Shown here: in pieces, positions 9,387-19,584 of the stretch
Position numbering within the stretch: position 1 is the stretch's first letter
Layout: every line of letters starts with the position of its first letter
DNA from: Bacillus alkalicellulosilyticus
GTDB lineage: Bacteria; Bacillota; Bacilli; Bacillales; Bacillaceae_F
Assembly (NCBI RefSeq): GCF_002019795.1
Contig: NZ_KV917381.1
Location: forward strand, 4,434,068-4,498,067
DNA: 64,000 bases
Direction of reading: 5' to 3'
The notes under the pieces: generated by a model
What the model saw: the letters and a program-made list of their open reading frames with translations, nothing else
Told to the model about the DNA's origin: nothing
Database searches by the model: none
Program-made: the position numbers and the translations under genes

Positions 9387-10541
9387 CTAAAAGTAAGCTT
9401 TTATTTCATTTACTGCCTGAATGAACTGGTCTATTTCTTCAATTGTATTATATGGACCAAAACTGACTCTTATTGTGCCACTTGAAACCGTGTTGGTACA
9501 TTCGTGAGCCAATGGGGAACAATGGAGTCCAGCTCTTACAGCAATATGATAATGTTGATCTAAGACCATAGAAACCTCATGTACATCCATACCTTCTAAC
9601 GTAAATGAAATGACTCCTAGACGTTCTTTCTTTAGAGAAGGGCCATAGATTTTCACACCATCAATTTTTTCTAATTCTTGTAGACAATGCTTGGTTAAAG
9701 CTAACTCATGAGCGTAAATATTTTCAATTGTCAGTTTCTCAACCTCTTCAATTCCCGCTAATAAACCAACAATTGCAGGGGTATTTAATGTCCCACTTTC
9801 AAAACGATACGGTCTTTCATTTGGTTGAGAAATGTCTTCTGAGTGACTTCCTGTTCCACCATATATTAAAGGCATTAACGGGACTCTTTTATTAACAATT
9901 AATACTCCTGTTCCTTGAGGACCTAACAAACCCTTATGTCCTGGAAAGGCTAACATATCAATATGTTGAGTTTCCATATTAATTGGGATGACTCCTGCTG
10001 TTTGTGAAGCGTCAACAATAAAGTACAAGTTATGTTGTTTTGCGATATCCCCTATTTCTGTGATTGGTAGGACGGCACCTGTTACGTTCGAACCGTGGCT
10101 CGTAACGATAGCTACAGTATTTGATTTTATTTCAGTTTTAATATCTTGACTATTTAGTAAACCGTTTTCTCGAGGTTTTATGTAGGAAATAGATATCCCT
10201 TTCGTTTCCTTTAAAAATTCAAGTGGCCTTCTTACAGAATTATGTTCTAAAGATGTCGTGATAACATGGTCTCCATCTGTTAAGGGTAACCCCTGAATAG
10301 CCTGATTAAGTGCATATGTAGCATTTTGTGTGAAAATGACATTGTTTGGGTCACTCTCCCCAAACATATCTGCTATTTTTTTTCGTGTAGCAAATATGTT
10401 CTCGCTAGCTTTAACAGCTAAACGATGTCCTCCCCTCCCAGGGTTCGCTCCATATTCGTTTACTGCCTCTGCCATTGAAATAGCTACAGACTTTGGTTTA
10501 GGGAAAGAGGAAGCTGCTTGGTCAAAATAAATAATATCCAC
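9387..10541 (-). CDS. Cysteine desulfurase-like PLP enzyme (aminotransferase class V)
   Basis: A 384-residue fold-type I PLP enzyme of the NifS/CsdA branch. Residues in order: IYFDQAASSFPKP at the N-terminus, the PLP-ring His in SLEHNS (His100), VDASQTAG (Asp178), the Schiff-base lysine in FPGHKG (Lys203), and the catalytic cysteine in GLHCSPLAH (Cys341). Intact Lys and Cys predict conversion of cysteine to alanine with transfer of persulfide sulfur. The start is GTG at 10541 after TGGAGAG. The frame is open 27 codons further, but that part does not resemble the family. It lies just downstream of the spo0J terminator. No adjacent scaffold gene is seen, so the sulfur acceptor is unknown. Confidence 0.9.
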   Translation of the reverse strand: MDIIYFDQAASSFPKPKSVAISMAEAVNEYGANPGRGGHRLAVKASENIFATRKKIADMFGESDPNNVIFTQNATYALNQAIQGLPLTDGDHVITTSLEHNSVRRPLEFLKETKGISISYIKPRENGLLNSQDIKTEIKSNTVAIVTSHGSNVTGAVLPITEIGDIAKQHNLYFIVDASQTAGVIPINMETQHIDMLAFPGHKGLLGPQGTGVLIVNKRVPLMPLIYGGTGSHSEDISQPNERPYRFESGTLNTPAIVGLLAGIEEVEKLTIENIYAHELALTKHCLQELEKIDGVKIYGPSLKKERLGVISFTLEGMDVHEVSMVLDQHYHIAVRAGLHCSPLAHECTNTVSSGTIRVSFGPYNTIEEIDQFIQAVNEIKAYF

Positions 10542-10604
10542 GTAAACCACTCTCCATCTTATTTCTATTTGAATATAATATATCGCTTGTACTATTTTAC
10601 TCGC

Positions 10605-10641
10605 AAAAAAAGGAGTCATCAAGTTTTATGATGACTCTTTG
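10605..10641 (-). terminator. Terminator of the soj-spo0J operon
   Basis: Minus strand: GAGTCATCA, a 7-nt loop, TGATGACTC, then a run of seven T. It starts 10 bp past the spo0J stop. Confidence 0.92.
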
Positions 10642-10645
10642 CCTT

Positions 10646-11494
10646 TTATATGGATTCCCCTTCTAGCAAGGTTAATATTCTCTCTAAATCGTCTTCATTA
10701 AAGAAGTCAATTTCTATCTTTCCCTTTTTCTTGCCTTTTTTAATAGAAACAGAAGTACCAAAACGATTTCGCAAAATTTCTTCTTTTGCTTTCATAAAAG
10801 GAGAGGAAGACACTTTCTTTTTTGTTTCACGTGAAACATTTTCATTTAAACGTTGAACTAGCGCCTCTAATTCTCGTACACTTAATTTTTCCTGTAATAC
10901 TTTTTCTAGTAAAAGAGATAACTTTTCTTTATTTTTCAGTCCTAATAATGCTCTACCATGCCCCATTGAAAGTTTACCATCCGAAACGAATTGTTGAACT
11001 ACTTTTGGTAAATGTAGTAGTCTAAGGTGGTTTGCAATATGAGGTCTACTCTTTCCAAGTTTACTCGCTAATTGTTCTTGAGTTACTTGTAAATGATGCA
11101 TTAACTTTTCATAAGCAATCGCTTCTTCAATAGGATTTAAATCTTCTCTTTGAAGATTTTCAATCAAAGCAATCTCCATCATTTTTTCTTCCGATAATTC
11201 TCTAATTACAGCTGGTACTGTATCTAAGCCGGCTAATGTCGCAGCTCGGAATCTTCTTTCCCCAACTACAATTTCATACCCTTTTATACTTTTTCTAAGG
11301 ATAAGAGGTTGTAATATACCATGACTTTCAATCGACTCTTTTAATTCATGTAGTGATTCTTCAGTAAATGTTTTTCTAGGTTGGTATGGGTTGGGACGAA
11401 TATCCTTAATGATAACTTCTTGAATGGTTTCATCTTGTTCATTTACAACTTCAGGGAAGAAAGCTTGTAAACCTTTACCTAACCCTTTCGCCAT
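10646..11494 (-). CDS. spo0J: Chromosome-partitioning protein ParB (Spo0J)
   Basis: A 282-residue ParB. The N-terminal CTPase/ParB domain holds RPNPYQPRKTF and the arginine patch GERRFRAA (about 80). The helix-turn-helix region follows, with ENLQREDLNPIEEA, LGKSRPHIANHLRLL and GHGRALLGL, then a C-terminal dimerisation domain. It binds parS, slides as a CTP clamp, loads SMC and regulates Soj. The coding sequence itself contains a perfect parS (10823-10838), as in B. subtilis. The ATG at 11494 lies inside the 3' end of soj (20-bp overlap), indicating coupled expression. Confidence 0.97.
   Translation of the reverse strand: MAKGLGKGLQAFFPEVVNEQDETIQEVIIKDIRPNPYQPRKTFTEESLHELKESIESHGILQPLILRKSIKGYEIVVGERRFRAATLAGLDTVPAVIRELSEEKMMEIALIENLQREDLNPIEEAIAYEKLMHHLQVTQEQLASKLGKSRPHIANHLRLLHLPKVVQQFVSDGKLSMGHGRALLGLKNKEKLSLLLEKVLQEKLSVRELEALVQRLNENVSRETKKKVSSSPFMKAKEEILRNRFGTSVSIKKGKKKGKIEIDFFNEDDLERILTLLEGESI
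10823..10838. other. parS site 1 (inside spo0J)
   Basis: The 16-bp palindrome TGTTTCACGTGAAACA is identical to the parS consensus bound by ParB/Spo0J. It lies in the spo0J reading frame, the same place as one of the origin-proximal parS sites of B. subtilis. Confidence 0.97.
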
Positions 11495-12248
11495 GTGCGA
11501 CCACTTCCTTTGCTAAATCTAGATATACATCTGCCCCCCTAGATTTCGGATCGTAGATTATGATTGGTTCCCCATGACTTGGTGCTTCTCCTAGTCGAAT
11601 GTTTCGCGGAATTATCGTTTCAAATACTTTTTCTCTAAAATATTTCTTCACTTCATCAATGACTTGAATTCCCAAATTCGTTCTTGCATCAAGCATTGTT
11701 AATAAAACACCTTCTATTGATAAATCTGTGTTCAAATGTTTTTGCACTAATCGAACCGTATTAAGTAACTGGCTAAGCCCTTCTAACGCATAATACTCAC
11801 ACTGAACTGGAATTAAAACAGAATCAGCAGCTGTTAATGCATTTATCGTTAATAACCCCAACGATGGTGGACAATCGATGATAATGTAATCAAATGTATC
11901 AACGACCGTAGATAAAGCTCTCTTTAATCTAACCTCTCTTGATATTGTAGGAACTAATTCTATCTCTGCTCCAGACAATTGAATGGTAGACGGGATGATT
12001 TTTAAATTTTCAACATTAGTCATTCGAATAACATCTGTAGTTGCTACATCTTCTACTAGGATGTCGTATACACATTGATCGACATCGCCTTTTTCAATAC
12101 CCACTCCACTTGTAGCATTTCCTTGTGGGTCAACATCTACTAAGAGTACTTTTTTTCCTATATATGCTAGGCAAGCACTTAAATTTACTGCTGTCGTTGT
12201 CTTACCGACACCGCCTTTTTGGTTTGCAATCGCAATGATTTTCCCCAT
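11475..12248 (-). CDS. soj: Chromosome-partitioning ATPase ParA (Soj)
   Basis: A 257-residue ParA/MinD-type ATPase. It starts MGKIIAIANQKGGVGKTTTA with the deviant Walker A KGGVGKTT (residues 10-17), then VDVDPQGNATSG (switch I) and YIIIDCPPSLG (Walker B). Soj binds DNA as an ATP dimer and also controls DnaA activity at the origin. The frame is open 12 codons upstream, but the ATG at 12248 is chosen because GAAGGTG precedes it and the family begins at this point. It is the first gene of the soj-spo0J pair. Confidence 0.97.
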   Translation of the reverse strand: MGKIIAIANQKGGVGKTTTAVNLSACLAYIGKKVLLVDVDPQGNATSGVGIEKGDVDQCVYDILVEDVATTDVIRMTNVENLKIIPSTIQLSGAEIELVPTISREVRLKRALSTVVDTFDYIIIDCPPSLGLLTINALTAADSVLIPVQCEYYALEGLSQLLNTVRLVQKHLNTDLSIEGVLLTMLDARTNLGIQVIDEVKKYFREKVFETIIPRNIRLGEAPSHGEPIIIYDPKSRGADVYLDLAKEVVAHGERVR

Positions 12249-12404
12249 GCTGACACCTTCTTTCCCACTCAACTCCATTTTCACTTCTCTTATTCTATCA
12301 TGAAATCACAAATATGTTTTTGATTTTGTAAAAATCTTTATTCATTTTTTTGTATTGATTTAAAATGATAGATAATTAACCAAAAAATATGGGGGAATAC
12401 TATA

Positions 12405-12447
12405 AAAAAAACAAAAAAACTGAAAAAGTTAATAAAACTTTTTCAGT
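12405..12447 (-). terminator. Terminator after noc
   Basis: Perfect 12-bp inverted repeat ACTGAAAAAGTT / AACTTTTTCAGT with a 5-nt loop, followed on the minus strand by two long T runs. It begins 15 bp past the noc stop. The 170-bp gap to soj should also hold the soj promoter, which is not obvious by eye. Confidence 0.95.
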
Positions 12448-12462
12448 GATTCTTTTAATTCA

Positions 12463-13338
12463 TTATTTTTTAGGTATTCTAATGGTAAATTGATAAAATT
12501 CCTCATGCTCTTCTTCATCTGTATCTATCGCCAATCCACTTTTTATAACCATATCAACAGATTGTCTAATCGTATTCATAGCAATTCTCATATCTTTTGA
12601 ATAAGCTTTTCGTTGAGGTTTCTTCTTTTTATCTACACCATTTTCAAGTTTTACTCGAACTCTCTCTTCTGTTTGTTTAACATTTAAGCCTTTTTCTATA
12701 ATTTCTATGACCATTTCTTCTTGCCACTCTGGTTTTTTCAATACGATTAATGCCCTTGCATGTCTTTCAGTGATTTTTCTATCTAAAATTGCTTGTTGAA
12801 CACTTCCTGGTAGATTCAATAATCGAAGTTTATTTGCTATCGTAGATTGGCCTTTTCCCAATCTTTGAGCTAGACTTTCTTGGGTTAAGCCATGTAACTC
12901 TAACAATTTTGCATAGGCTAGCGCTTCTTCAATGGCAGTTAAACCTTCTCTTTGTAAGTTTTCAATTAACGCAACTGAAGCTGTTTGTGAGTCATTAAAT
13001 TCTTTCACAATTGCAGGAATCTTGTCCCAACCTAACCTTGTGACTGCTCGCCAACGACGTTCGCCTGCAATGATTTCAAACTTACCTTCACGCTCTCGAA
13101 CTACAATAGGTTGAATAACACCATGTGTTTTAATGGTTTGAGCTAACTCATCAATTCTTTCGTCATCAAACACAGTTCTAGGTTGGAATCGATTTGGTAC
13201 GATTTCAATGATAGGAATTTGTTGTACTTCTTCATTTACATTTTCTTCAATTGATTCAACCTTTGTTTCTTCATCACTATGAAACTCATTTTCATTACGT
13301 TCTCCGAAGCCGAATAGGCGTGAAAACGGCTGTTTCAT
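12463..13338 (-). CDS. noc: Nucleoid occlusion protein Noc (ParB family)
   Basis: A 291-residue ParB paralogue. The N-terminus [18 protein letters not shown] is the amphipathic membrane-binding helix characteristic of Noc. The ParB domain follows, with [10 protein letters not shown] and GERRWRAV, then [14 protein letters not shown] and the helix-turn-helix [15 protein letters not shown]. Noc binds NBS sites as a CTP-dependent clamp and blocks FtsZ assembly over the nucleoid. The N-terminal helix and the position between soj and rsmG distinguish it from Spo0J. The ATG at 13338 follows AAAGGTGGT. Confidence 0.95.
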   Translation of the reverse strand: MKQPFSRLFGFGERNENEFHSDEETKVESIEENVNEEVQQIPIIEIVPNRFQPRTVFDDERIDELAQTIKTHGVIQPIVVREREGKFEIIAGERRWRAVTRLGWDKIPAIVKEFNDSQTASVALIENLQREGLTAIEEALAYAKLLELHGLTQESLAQRLGKGQSTIANKLRLLNLPGSVQQAILDRKITERHARALIVLKKPEWQEEMVIEIIEKGLNVKQTEERVRVKLENGVDKKKKPQRKAYSKDMRIAMNTIRQSVDMVIKSGLAIDTDEEEHEEFYQFTIRIPKK

Positions 13339-13436
13339 CGCCTGACACCACCTTTTGAAAATACCGTATTTTCATCTATTTATATATAGATACTATTCGA
13401 TGTTTTTCGTCTAATTCCTGCTACTATTATAAGTCT

Positions 13437-13466
13437 TTTATACCGTTAAAAGTAACAATTAGTCAA
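13437..13466 (-). promoter_or_regulatory. Likely noc promoter
   Basis: Minus strand: TTGACT (13466-13461), an 18-bp spacer and TATAAA (13442-13437), about 100 bp before the noc start. The upstream edge lies 25 bp from parS site 2, so ParB spreading from that site could affect it. Confidence 0.55.
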
Positions 13467-13490
13467 GTGTTTACAAGTTTTTCATGTAAA

Positions 13491-13506
13491 TGTTTCACGT
13501 GAAACA
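13491..13506. other. parS site 2 (between rsmG and noc)
   Basis: A second perfect TGTTTCACGTGAAACA, 2.7 kb from the first. It starts one base past the rsmG stop codon and lies just upstream of the noc promoter. Confidence 0.97.
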
Positions 13507-13507
13507 T

Positions 13508-14224
13508 TTACATGATTGGTTGCTTATTTGGTGTTCCTGGTTTGCGAGGGTATTTTTTAGGTGTTTGTTTTTCTTTTGCAATAATGTAAATATTACGGTC
13601 ACTTTCTTCGATTGGGAGCTGAAAGGATATATCATTTTTTATTATACCACCCATTTCTGTTATGGCCCGTTTACCTTCAAGTAATTCTTCTTTTCCAGCT
13701 GCACCTTTCATTGCAATAAAGGTACCACCTTTTTTGACTAGAGGTATACATAATTCAGCTAATACTGGCATTCGAGCAACAGCTCTTGCAAGACAGACAT
13801 CATACTGTTCACGGTGTTTTTTGTTTTGTGCAAACGTTTCGGCCCGGTCATGGTAAAAGGATACTTTATTTAAACCTAATTGTTCTGCTAAATGGTGTAA
13901 AAATCCAATCCGTTTATTTAGTGAATCGACAATACTTACTTCTATCAACGGAAAACAAATTTTTAAAGGGATACTTGGAAATCCCGCTCCTGCTCCTACA
14001 TCAACAATTGACATAGGTTTTGAAAAGTCAAAATGAAAAGCAGCTGAGATAGAATCGAAAAAGTGTTTTAAATATACCTCATCTTCATCTGTAATTGCTG
14101 TTAAATTCATTTTTTGATTCCATTCTACAAGAATCTTATAATATTTATCGAACTGCTCTAATTGTTGAGGAGAAAGGTCAATTCCTTTCTCCAACAACAT
14201 ACTATGAAAATTTGCTTTACTCAT
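13508..14224 (-). CDS. rsmG: 16S rRNA (guanine-527-N7)-methyltransferase RsmG (GidB)
   Basis: A 238-residue SAM-dependent methyltransferase that modifies G527 of 16S rRNA. Recognisable blocks are the N-terminal [25 protein letters not shown], the SAM-binding [16 protein letters not shown] and [18 protein letters not shown] basic proline-rich tail ends the protein. The ATG at 14224 follows GGAGGAATAA. It is 18 bp downstream of mnmG and very probably in one transcript with mnmE-mnmG. Confidence 0.97.
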   Translation of the reverse strand: MSKANFHSMLLEKGIDLSPQQLEQFDKYYKILVEWNQKMNLTAITDEDEVYLKHFFDSISAAFHFDFSKPMSIVDVGAGAGFPSIPLKICFPLIEVSIVDSLNKRIGFLHHLAEQLGLNKVSFYHDRAETFAQNKKHREQYDVCLARAVARMPVLAELCIPLVKKGGTFIAMKGAAGKEELLEGKRAITEMGGIIKNDISFQLPIEESDRNIYIIAKEKQTPKKYPRKPGTPNKQPIM

Positions 14225-14242
14225 TTATTCCTCCAACGAACA

Positions 14243-16126
14243 TTATTTTACTTTAGCTAACCTACCCTGCTCTAAGTAAACAAGTAAAATCGAAATATCA
14301 GCAGGATTAACACCAGACACACGTGATGCCTGCCCAACAGATAAAGGGCGTACTTCTTTTAATTTGTGTTTTGCTTCTGTTGCTAAACCATTTATTGCAA
14401 AGTAATCAAGGTCTTCTGGTATTTTTTTGTTTTCCATTTTCTTTGCCCGGTCCACTTGTTGAAGTTGCTTATCGATATATCCTTCATATTTGATTTGAAT
14501 TTCAACTTGTTCAGCTACCTCAAATGGTATCTCATCGGGTGCAGGAGTAATTTGAGCAATAAATTCATAATTTAACTCAGGTCTCTTTAATAAATGAGAA
14601 GCTCTTACTCCATCTTGTAATAGAGAAGAGTTAACATTGCTTAATAATTGTTGTACTTCAGCTGTTGGTTTAATGATTTCTTCATTTAGTCTTTTAATCT
14701 CATTTTCAATAAGGGTTTTCTTGAGTTCAAACTTTTCATATCTTGCTTTTTGAATTAAACCGATATCATACCCAATTTGTGTTAAACGAAGGTCTGCATT
14801 ATCATGTCTCAATAGCAAACGATGCTCAGCTCTTGAAGTCAATAAACGATAAGGTTCGTTTGTTCCTTTTGTGACTAAATCATCAATTAACACACCAATA
14901 TAGGCATCTGAACGATCTAATATAATACCAGGTTTATCTTGAACTTTTCTTGCCGCATTAATACCAGCCATTATTCCTTGTCCAGCCGCTTCTTCATAGC
15001 CTGAAGTTCCATTAATTTGACCAGCCGTAAATAATCCTGGTATTTTTTTTGTTTCTAATGTTGGCCAAAGCTGAGTTGGAACGATTGCATCATATTCAAT
15101 TGCATAACCTGGTCTCATCATACGAACGTCTTCTAATCCAGGGATTGATTTTAAAATATCTAATTGAACGTCTTCAGGAAGGCTAGTAGATAATCCTTGG
15201 ACATACACCTCAGATGTATTTCTACCTTCTGGCTCCAAAAAGATTTGATGTCTAGGTTTATCGTTAAAACGCACTACTTTATCTTCAATAGAAGGACAAT
15301 AACGAGGTCCTGTACCTTCAATAACTCCTGAATACATTGGAGATCGACTTAAGTTATTATTAATGATTTGGTGTGTTTGTTCACTCGTATATGTTAACCA
15401 ACAAGGCAGTTGATCCGTGATATACTTCGTTGTTTCATATGAAAACGCTCTTGGTTTATCATCCCCAGGTTGAATTTCTGTCTTATCATAATCAATTGTA
15501 CTTCCATTCACTCTTGGAGGTGTCCCCGTTTTAAAACGAACCATTTCAAATCCTAATTCTTTAAGATGGTAGGAAAGTTTTACTGAAGGCTGCATATTAT
15601 TTGGGCCACTCTCATATGCTAAGTCACCAATAATGATTTTCCCTCGTAAATACGTACCAGTTGTAACAATAACAGCCTTACTTCTATATTCTGCCCCTGT
15701 ATTTGTAATTACTCCCTTGCATTCACCATCTTCTATAATCAGTCTATCAACCATACCTTGACGAAGAAGTAAGTTTTCTTGTTCCTCAATTGTCTTTTTC
15801 ATTTCATGTTGATAAGAAAATTTATCTGCTTGCGCTCTTAGTGCTCGAACAGCAGGTCCTTTTCCAGTATTTAACATACGCATTTGGATGTGTGTCTTGT
15901 CGATATTACGGCCCATTTCTCCACCAAGGGCATCTAACTCTCTTACGACAATTCCCTTTGCTGGACCGCCTACAGATGGGTTACATGGCATATACGCAAC
16001 AGCATCTAAGTTTAACGTTAACATTAACGTATTGGCTCCCATACGCGCAGCAGCTAAACCAGCTTCACAACCAGCATGCCCTGCACCTATGACAACAACA
16101 TCAAATTGACCACCTTGATATTGCAT
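14243..16126 (-). CDS. mnmG: tRNA uridine-5-carboxymethylaminomethyl modification enzyme MnmG (GidA)
   Basis: A 627-residue FAD protein that acts with MnmE on the wobble uridine of several tRNAs. The dinucleotide-binding motif [10 protein letters not shown] is at about residues 13-22. [19 protein letters not shown] and [18 protein letters not shown] mark the family, and the C-terminal helical domain contacts MnmE. Length is typical (about 630). The ATG at 16126 follows GGAGGAAA. It sits 15 bp downstream of mnmE and 18 bp upstream of rsmG. Confidence 0.97.
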   Translation of the reverse strand: MQYQGGQFDVVVIGAGHAGCEAGLAAARMGANTLMLTLNLDAVAYMPCNPSVGGPAKGIVVRELDALGGEMGRNIDKTHIQMRMLNTGKGPAVRALRAQADKFSYQHEMKKTIEEQENLLLRQGMVDRLIIEDGECKGVITNTGAEYRSKAVIVTTGTYLRGKIIIGDLAYESGPNNMQPSVKLSYHLKELGFEMVRFKTGTPPRVNGSTIDYDKTEIQPGDDKPRAFSYETTKYITDQLPCWLTYTSEQTHQIINNNLSRSPMYSGVIEGTGPRYCPSIEDKVVRFNDKPRHQIFLEPEGRNTSEVYVQGLSTSLPEDVQLDILKSIPGLEDVRMMRPGYAIEYDAIVPTQLWPTLETKKIPGLFTAGQINGTSGYEEAAGQGIMAGINAARKVQDKPGIILDRSDAYIGVLIDDLVTKGTNEPYRLLTSRAEHRLLLRHDNADLRLTQIGYDIGLIQKARYEKFELKKTLIENEIKRLNEEIIKPTAEVQQLLSNVNSSLLQDGVRASHLLKRPELNYEFIAQITPAPDEIPFEVAEQVEIQIKYEGYIDKQLQQVDRAKKMENKKIPEDLDYFAINGLATEAKHKLKEVRPLSVGQASRVSGVNPADISILLVYLEQGRLAKVK

Positions 16127-16141
16127 TTGATTTCCTCCATT

Positions 16142-17518
16142 CTATTTTCCTAAGCAAAATTGTGAAAATAACTGGTCAATTAAACTCTCATGAACAGTAT
16201 CCCCAATGATTTCACCTAATTGTTCCCACGCACGTGTAATGTCAATTTGCACCAAATCAATTGGCATGCCCGCTTCAATTGCATCAAGAGCATCCATTAT
16301 TGATTTTTTTGATTGATGAAGAAGTGCTATATGTCGAGAATTTGAGACATACGTCACATCTTCTCCTTCAAGGTTCCCAGTAAAAAATAACTTTTGGATG
16401 GCTTCTTCTAACTCGACAATTCCTTCATCTTTAACTAAAGATGTCGTAACTAACGGTCTACCACCAGCTAATGATTTTACTTTTTCACTATCAATTCTTT
16501 GAGGAAGGTCTGTTTTATTTAAAATAATAATAGCATCCATTCCATGAATCGCTTCAAATAACGCTTCATCTTCAATAGTAAGATTGTCTGCATAATTTAA
16601 GACAAGTAGTATTAATTGAGCATCTTTTAACATCTGCCTTGACCGTTCTACGCCAATTTTCTCTACAATATCCTCCGTTTCACGAATACCAGCAGTATCA
16701 ATTAACCTGAGGGGTACACCTCTTACATTGACATATTCCTCAATAACATCACGAGTTGTTCCAGGTATATCTGTTACAATCGCTTTTGTCTCATGAACTA
16801 AACTGTTTAACAATGAAGATTTCCCAACATTCGGTCTCCCTACTATAACCGTTGCTAAGCCTTCTCTTAAGATTTTCCCTTGTTCTGCTGTAGAAAGAAG
16901 CTTATCAATTTCCGTAACAACAAAAGATGCTTTTTCACGTAGTAAATGCAGTGTCATTTCTTCAGCATCATACTCAGGATAATCGATATTCACTTCAACA
17001 TGAGCTACCGTTTCTAATAATGCTTGACGAACGATGTTTATTTTTTTTGATAATCTTCCTTCCATTTGATTAAGAGCAACATTCATTGCTCTATCTGTCT
17101 TAGCTCGAATTAAATCAATAACTCCTTCTGCTTGTGACAAGTCTATTCTACCATTTAAAAATGCTCGTTTAGTAAACTCCCCTGGTTCAGCTAATCTTGC
17201 ACCTTCTGTTAACAATAATTGTAGTACTCTATTCACCGATACTATTCCACCGTGGCAATTTATTTCAACAATATTTTCCCTTGTGAAAGTTTTTGGTGCT
17301 CTTAGTACAGATACCATTACTTCCTCTACAATTTCGTCCGTTCGCGTATCCTTTATATACCCATAATGAATTGTATGTGAGGGAACATCTGTAAGTCTTT
17401 GCTTTCCTTTATAAATTCGATTTGCTATCTCAATTGCATCTTCTCCACTTAGTCGAACAATTGCTATCGCTCCTTCTCCTAATGCTGTTGATACTGCTGC
17501 AATCGTATCTAATTCCAT
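16142..17518 (-). CDS. mnmE: tRNA modification GTPase MnmE (TrmE/ThdF)
   Basis: A 458-residue GTPase. The N-terminal tetrahydrofolate-binding domain begins [20 protein letters not shown]. The inserted G domain has GRPNVGKSS (227-235), DTAG and NKTD. The protein ends FCLGK, whose invariant cysteine is needed for modification. Start choice: the frame also has a GTG nine bases upstream (17527), but AGGTGA is well placed for the ATG at 17518 and homologues begin near there. It heads the mnmE-mnmG-rsmG group. Upstream lies a DnaA-box cluster rather than jag, because natKRAB occupies that interval. Confidence 0.95.
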   Translation of the reverse strand: MELDTIAAVSTALGEGAIAIVRLSGEDAIEIANRIYKGKQRLTDVPSHTIHYGYIKDTRTDEIVEEVMVSVLRAPKTFTRENIVEINCHGGIVSVNRVLQLLLTEGARLAEPGEFTKRAFLNGRIDLSQAEGVIDLIRAKTDRAMNVALNQMEGRLSKKINIVRQALLETVAHVEVNIDYPEYDAEEMTLHLLREKASFVVTEIDKLLSTAEQGKILREGLATVIVGRPNVGKSSLLNSLVHETKAIVTDIPGTTRDVIEEYVNVRGVPLRLIDTAGIRETEDIVEKIGVERSRQMLKDAQLILLVLNYADNLTIEDEALFEAIHGMDAIIILNKTDLPQRIDSEKVKSLAGGRPLVTTSLVKDEGIVELEEAIQKLFFTGNLEGEDVTYVSNSRHIALLHQSKKSIMDALDAIEAGMPIDLVQIDITRAWEQLGEIIGDTVHESLIDQLFSQFCLGK

Positions 17519-17628
17519 ATCCTTCACCTACTCACCGATCTCCATATATTTTTAATACTTTTTTTATTTATATCTCCAAATATTCCTTACTGTATTTTTC
17601 TTCTCTAAATAGTTAGAATATCACATTA

Positions 17629-17706
17629 TTATCCACAACAAAAGATATCAACACCTTAATAGTGTAACCTTTCATTTTTATTCGAAACCTATCCACATGT
17701 GAATAA
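17629..17706. other. DnaA-box cluster upstream of mnmE
   Basis: Three DnaA-box matches within 78 bp of an otherwise AT-rich gap: a perfect TTATCCACA (17629-17637), CTATCCACA with one mismatch (17689-17697), and the abutting TGTGAATAA (17698-17706, one mismatch, other strand). The last two form a back-to-back pair. The region also should contain the mnmE promoter. Confidence 0.6.
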
Positions 17707-17718
17707 CTTTAAAAGGTA

Positions 17719-17758
17719 AAAAAATACACAAAATCGTTGATAACACGACTCTGTGTAG
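17719..17758 (-). terminator. Terminator of natR-natK
   Basis: Minus strand: TACACAGAGTCGT, a 7-nt loop, ACGATTTTGTGTA (continuous when two G-T pairs are allowed), then seven T. It is 36 bp past the natK stop. Confidence 0.88.
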
Positions 17759-17793
17759 AATAAAAGGTTTGCTAAGAATGTATAAAAGAAAAA

Positions 17794-18768
17794 CTATCTG
17801 AATGCTGGAATTTTAATTTTTATCATAAATTCCTCTTCTTTATAAACAAAATCAAGTATGCCATTATACGCTTTAACTGTAGTATGAATAAGTTTTGACC
17901 CTAACCCTTGATGGTCCCCACCCTTAGTTGTTCTTCCATACGATTCGAATAATCGGTCAAGTATGTCCGATGGAATAGGAAGAGTGTTGTTTCTACAAAC
18001 CATTATAAATAAACCACTTCTCTTAAAAAACTGCAGACTAATTTGTGCTTTTTCACTACGTTGGGTTTGCCATTCTTTTGCTGCTTCAATGCTATTAGAG
18101 AGGATATTACCAAGTAACGTTACAATGTCTTTATCAGATAATGGGAGTGATGACACGGGAAGGTCTAATTCAAAAGAAATATCTATGCTTTCTTTTTTTG
18201 CTTTTTTATAGAAAGAATGGAGTATTCCCGCAACGCTTCCACGCTCTCCTTTAATTGATAAATTTGTTTCCTCGTAGCTATCTACTAATTCACTTATATA
18301 TCCCTTTGCTTCTTGAAAATTGTTGTTTTCTATCATAAATTGAATCGCGCCAACATGCTTTAAAAAATCATGGCGTTCACTTCTTACCGTCTCAAAGGTC
18401 ATGTTCATTTGCTTTTGTTCTGATTTATACTCCTTTATATTTTGATAAAGGTCATACAACTTTGTTGCTAACACCATACGAAACACTTCTGTAGCAAGAA
18501 AAAGAAGGAAAGGCATGAAATACCCCCAAGGCACACCAATTACAAAATATAAGACGACGTACAGCAGCTGTAAACAAAAAACAATCATACCTATTGGGAA
18601 TTGAAAAAATAATACGTTTTTCCTTCTCCCCCATATAAAAGGAAAGAGAAGAATTAAAAAGAGTACAGGGTATAGGATTAAAGGATGTGAAAATGTCGTT
18701 CCTACACTAAAAACATGAATAGCTCCAAAGAGCAAATAAAACATCCAATAGCCAAGGTTATGTTTCAA
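17794..18768 (-). CDS. natK: Sensor histidine kinase, GHKL type (NatK-like)
   Basis: A 324-residue membrane sensor kinase. About four hydrophobic segments cover residues 5-105. The dimerisation/phospho-acceptor helix has RHDFLKH (His133), the GHKL ATPase domain has the N box NILSNSIEAA (221-230), and a G box GLGSKLIHTTV follows. This arrangement is that of the AgrC/CitA-like kinases paired with LytTR regulators, and natR follows upstream in the same transcript with a 14-bp gap. The start is TTG at 18768 after AAGGGGGG. The name NatK is inferred from the divergent natAB-type exporter; the sensed signal is not visible. Confidence 0.8.
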   Translation of the reverse strand: MKHNLGYWMFYLLFGAIHVFSVGTTFSHPLILYPVLFLILLFPFIWGRRKNVLFFQFPIGMIVFCLQLLYVVLYFVIGVPWGYFMPFLLFLATEVFRMVLATKLYDLYQNIKEYKSEQKQMNMTFETVRSERHDFLKHVGAIQFMIENNNFQEAKGYISELVDSYEETNLSIKGERGSVAGILHSFYKKAKKESIDISFELDLPVSSLPLSDKDIVTLLGNILSNSIEAAKEWQTQRSEKAQISLQFFKRSGLFIMVCRNNTLPIPSDILDRLFESYGRTTKGGDHQGLGSKLIHTTVKAYNGILDFVYKEEEFMIKIKIPAFR

Positions 18769-18782
18769 GATTGTTCCCCCCT

Positions 18783-19481
18783 TTAGAAGTAATATTGTTG
18801 TAAATAATCTACCTTGTCCTTCGTAATCATTGCTTGTTCTTCTATACCGTCAAATGCGACCATATATGAATTTTTGGCATACAAAGAAAAGTTTTTTATG
18901 TATTGGATGTTAATAATAAAGGAACGATGAGAACGAATAAAATCTCTTTCTCTTAATTCTCCTTCTAACTCGTTTAAGGTTAAGTACGTTTTGATTTCTG
19001 TTGTTGTTGTATATATCGTGGAAGAGCGTCCTGACCGTTCGATAAATATAATGTCCTTTTTCTGAATGATATGGATATCATTTTTTTGTTTGATATAAAG
19101 ACGTCCAGCAATATCATTTTTTTTCGATTTCTCTTTTAATCTCTCTACCGACTTTATTAGACGTTCCTTCGTATAAGGCTTCATGATATAGTCATGAACG
19201 TTTAATTCATAGGCATGAACAGCATAGCCACTATTTCCGGTAACAAAGATAACAAATATGTTTAGCGCATGAGAGTGTATGATATCTGCTATTTCATAGC
19301 CTGATAGATTTGGCATTTCAATGTCAGCAATAAGCAAATCAATTGTTTTCTTTTTTATATGTTCATACGCTTCTTCTGCTGATAATGTTGAAAAGACAAT
19401 CTCAATACCCTCTATACTACTGACAATGGCCTGTAACTTATCCAAGTCAAAGCTTCGGTCATCTACTAATCCAACCTTCAT
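18783..19481 (-). CDS. natR: LytTR-family response regulator (NatR-like)
   Basis: A 232-residue regulator. The receiver domain (about 1-120) has VDDRSFD for the acidic pocket, the phospho-acceptor Asp53 in LLIADIEMPN, and TGNSG and MKPYTKERL for the conserved Thr and Lys. The C-terminal LytTR DNA-binding domain (about 130-230) includes IIFIERSGRSSTIYTT and FIRSHRSFIINIQYI. A GTG three codons earlier (19490) is possible, but AGAGGTG fits the ATG at 19481. It is divergent from natA. The 21-bp-spaced direct repeat in the intervening region is a likely target, since LytTR proteins bind such repeats. Confidence 0.85.
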   Translation of the reverse strand: MKVGLVDDRSFDLDKLQAIVSSIEGIEIVFSTLSAEEAYEHIKKKTIDLLIADIEMPNLSGYEIADIIHSHALNIFVIFVTGNSGYAVHAYELNVHDYIMKPYTKERLIKSVERLKEKSKKNDIAGRLYIKQKNDIHIIQKKDIIFIERSGRSSTIYTTTTEIKTYLTLNELEGELRERDFIRSHRSFIINIQYIKNFSLYAKNSYMVAFDGIEEQAMITKDKVDYLQQYYF

Positions 19482-19584
19482 TTCTTCCACCTCTCCCCTT
19501 ATATTATCTTAAATCTCCATTTAGATAAACCTAATATTTCCATAGATGAGAATCTAGATTTACACGTTTTCAACAGCAAAATAC

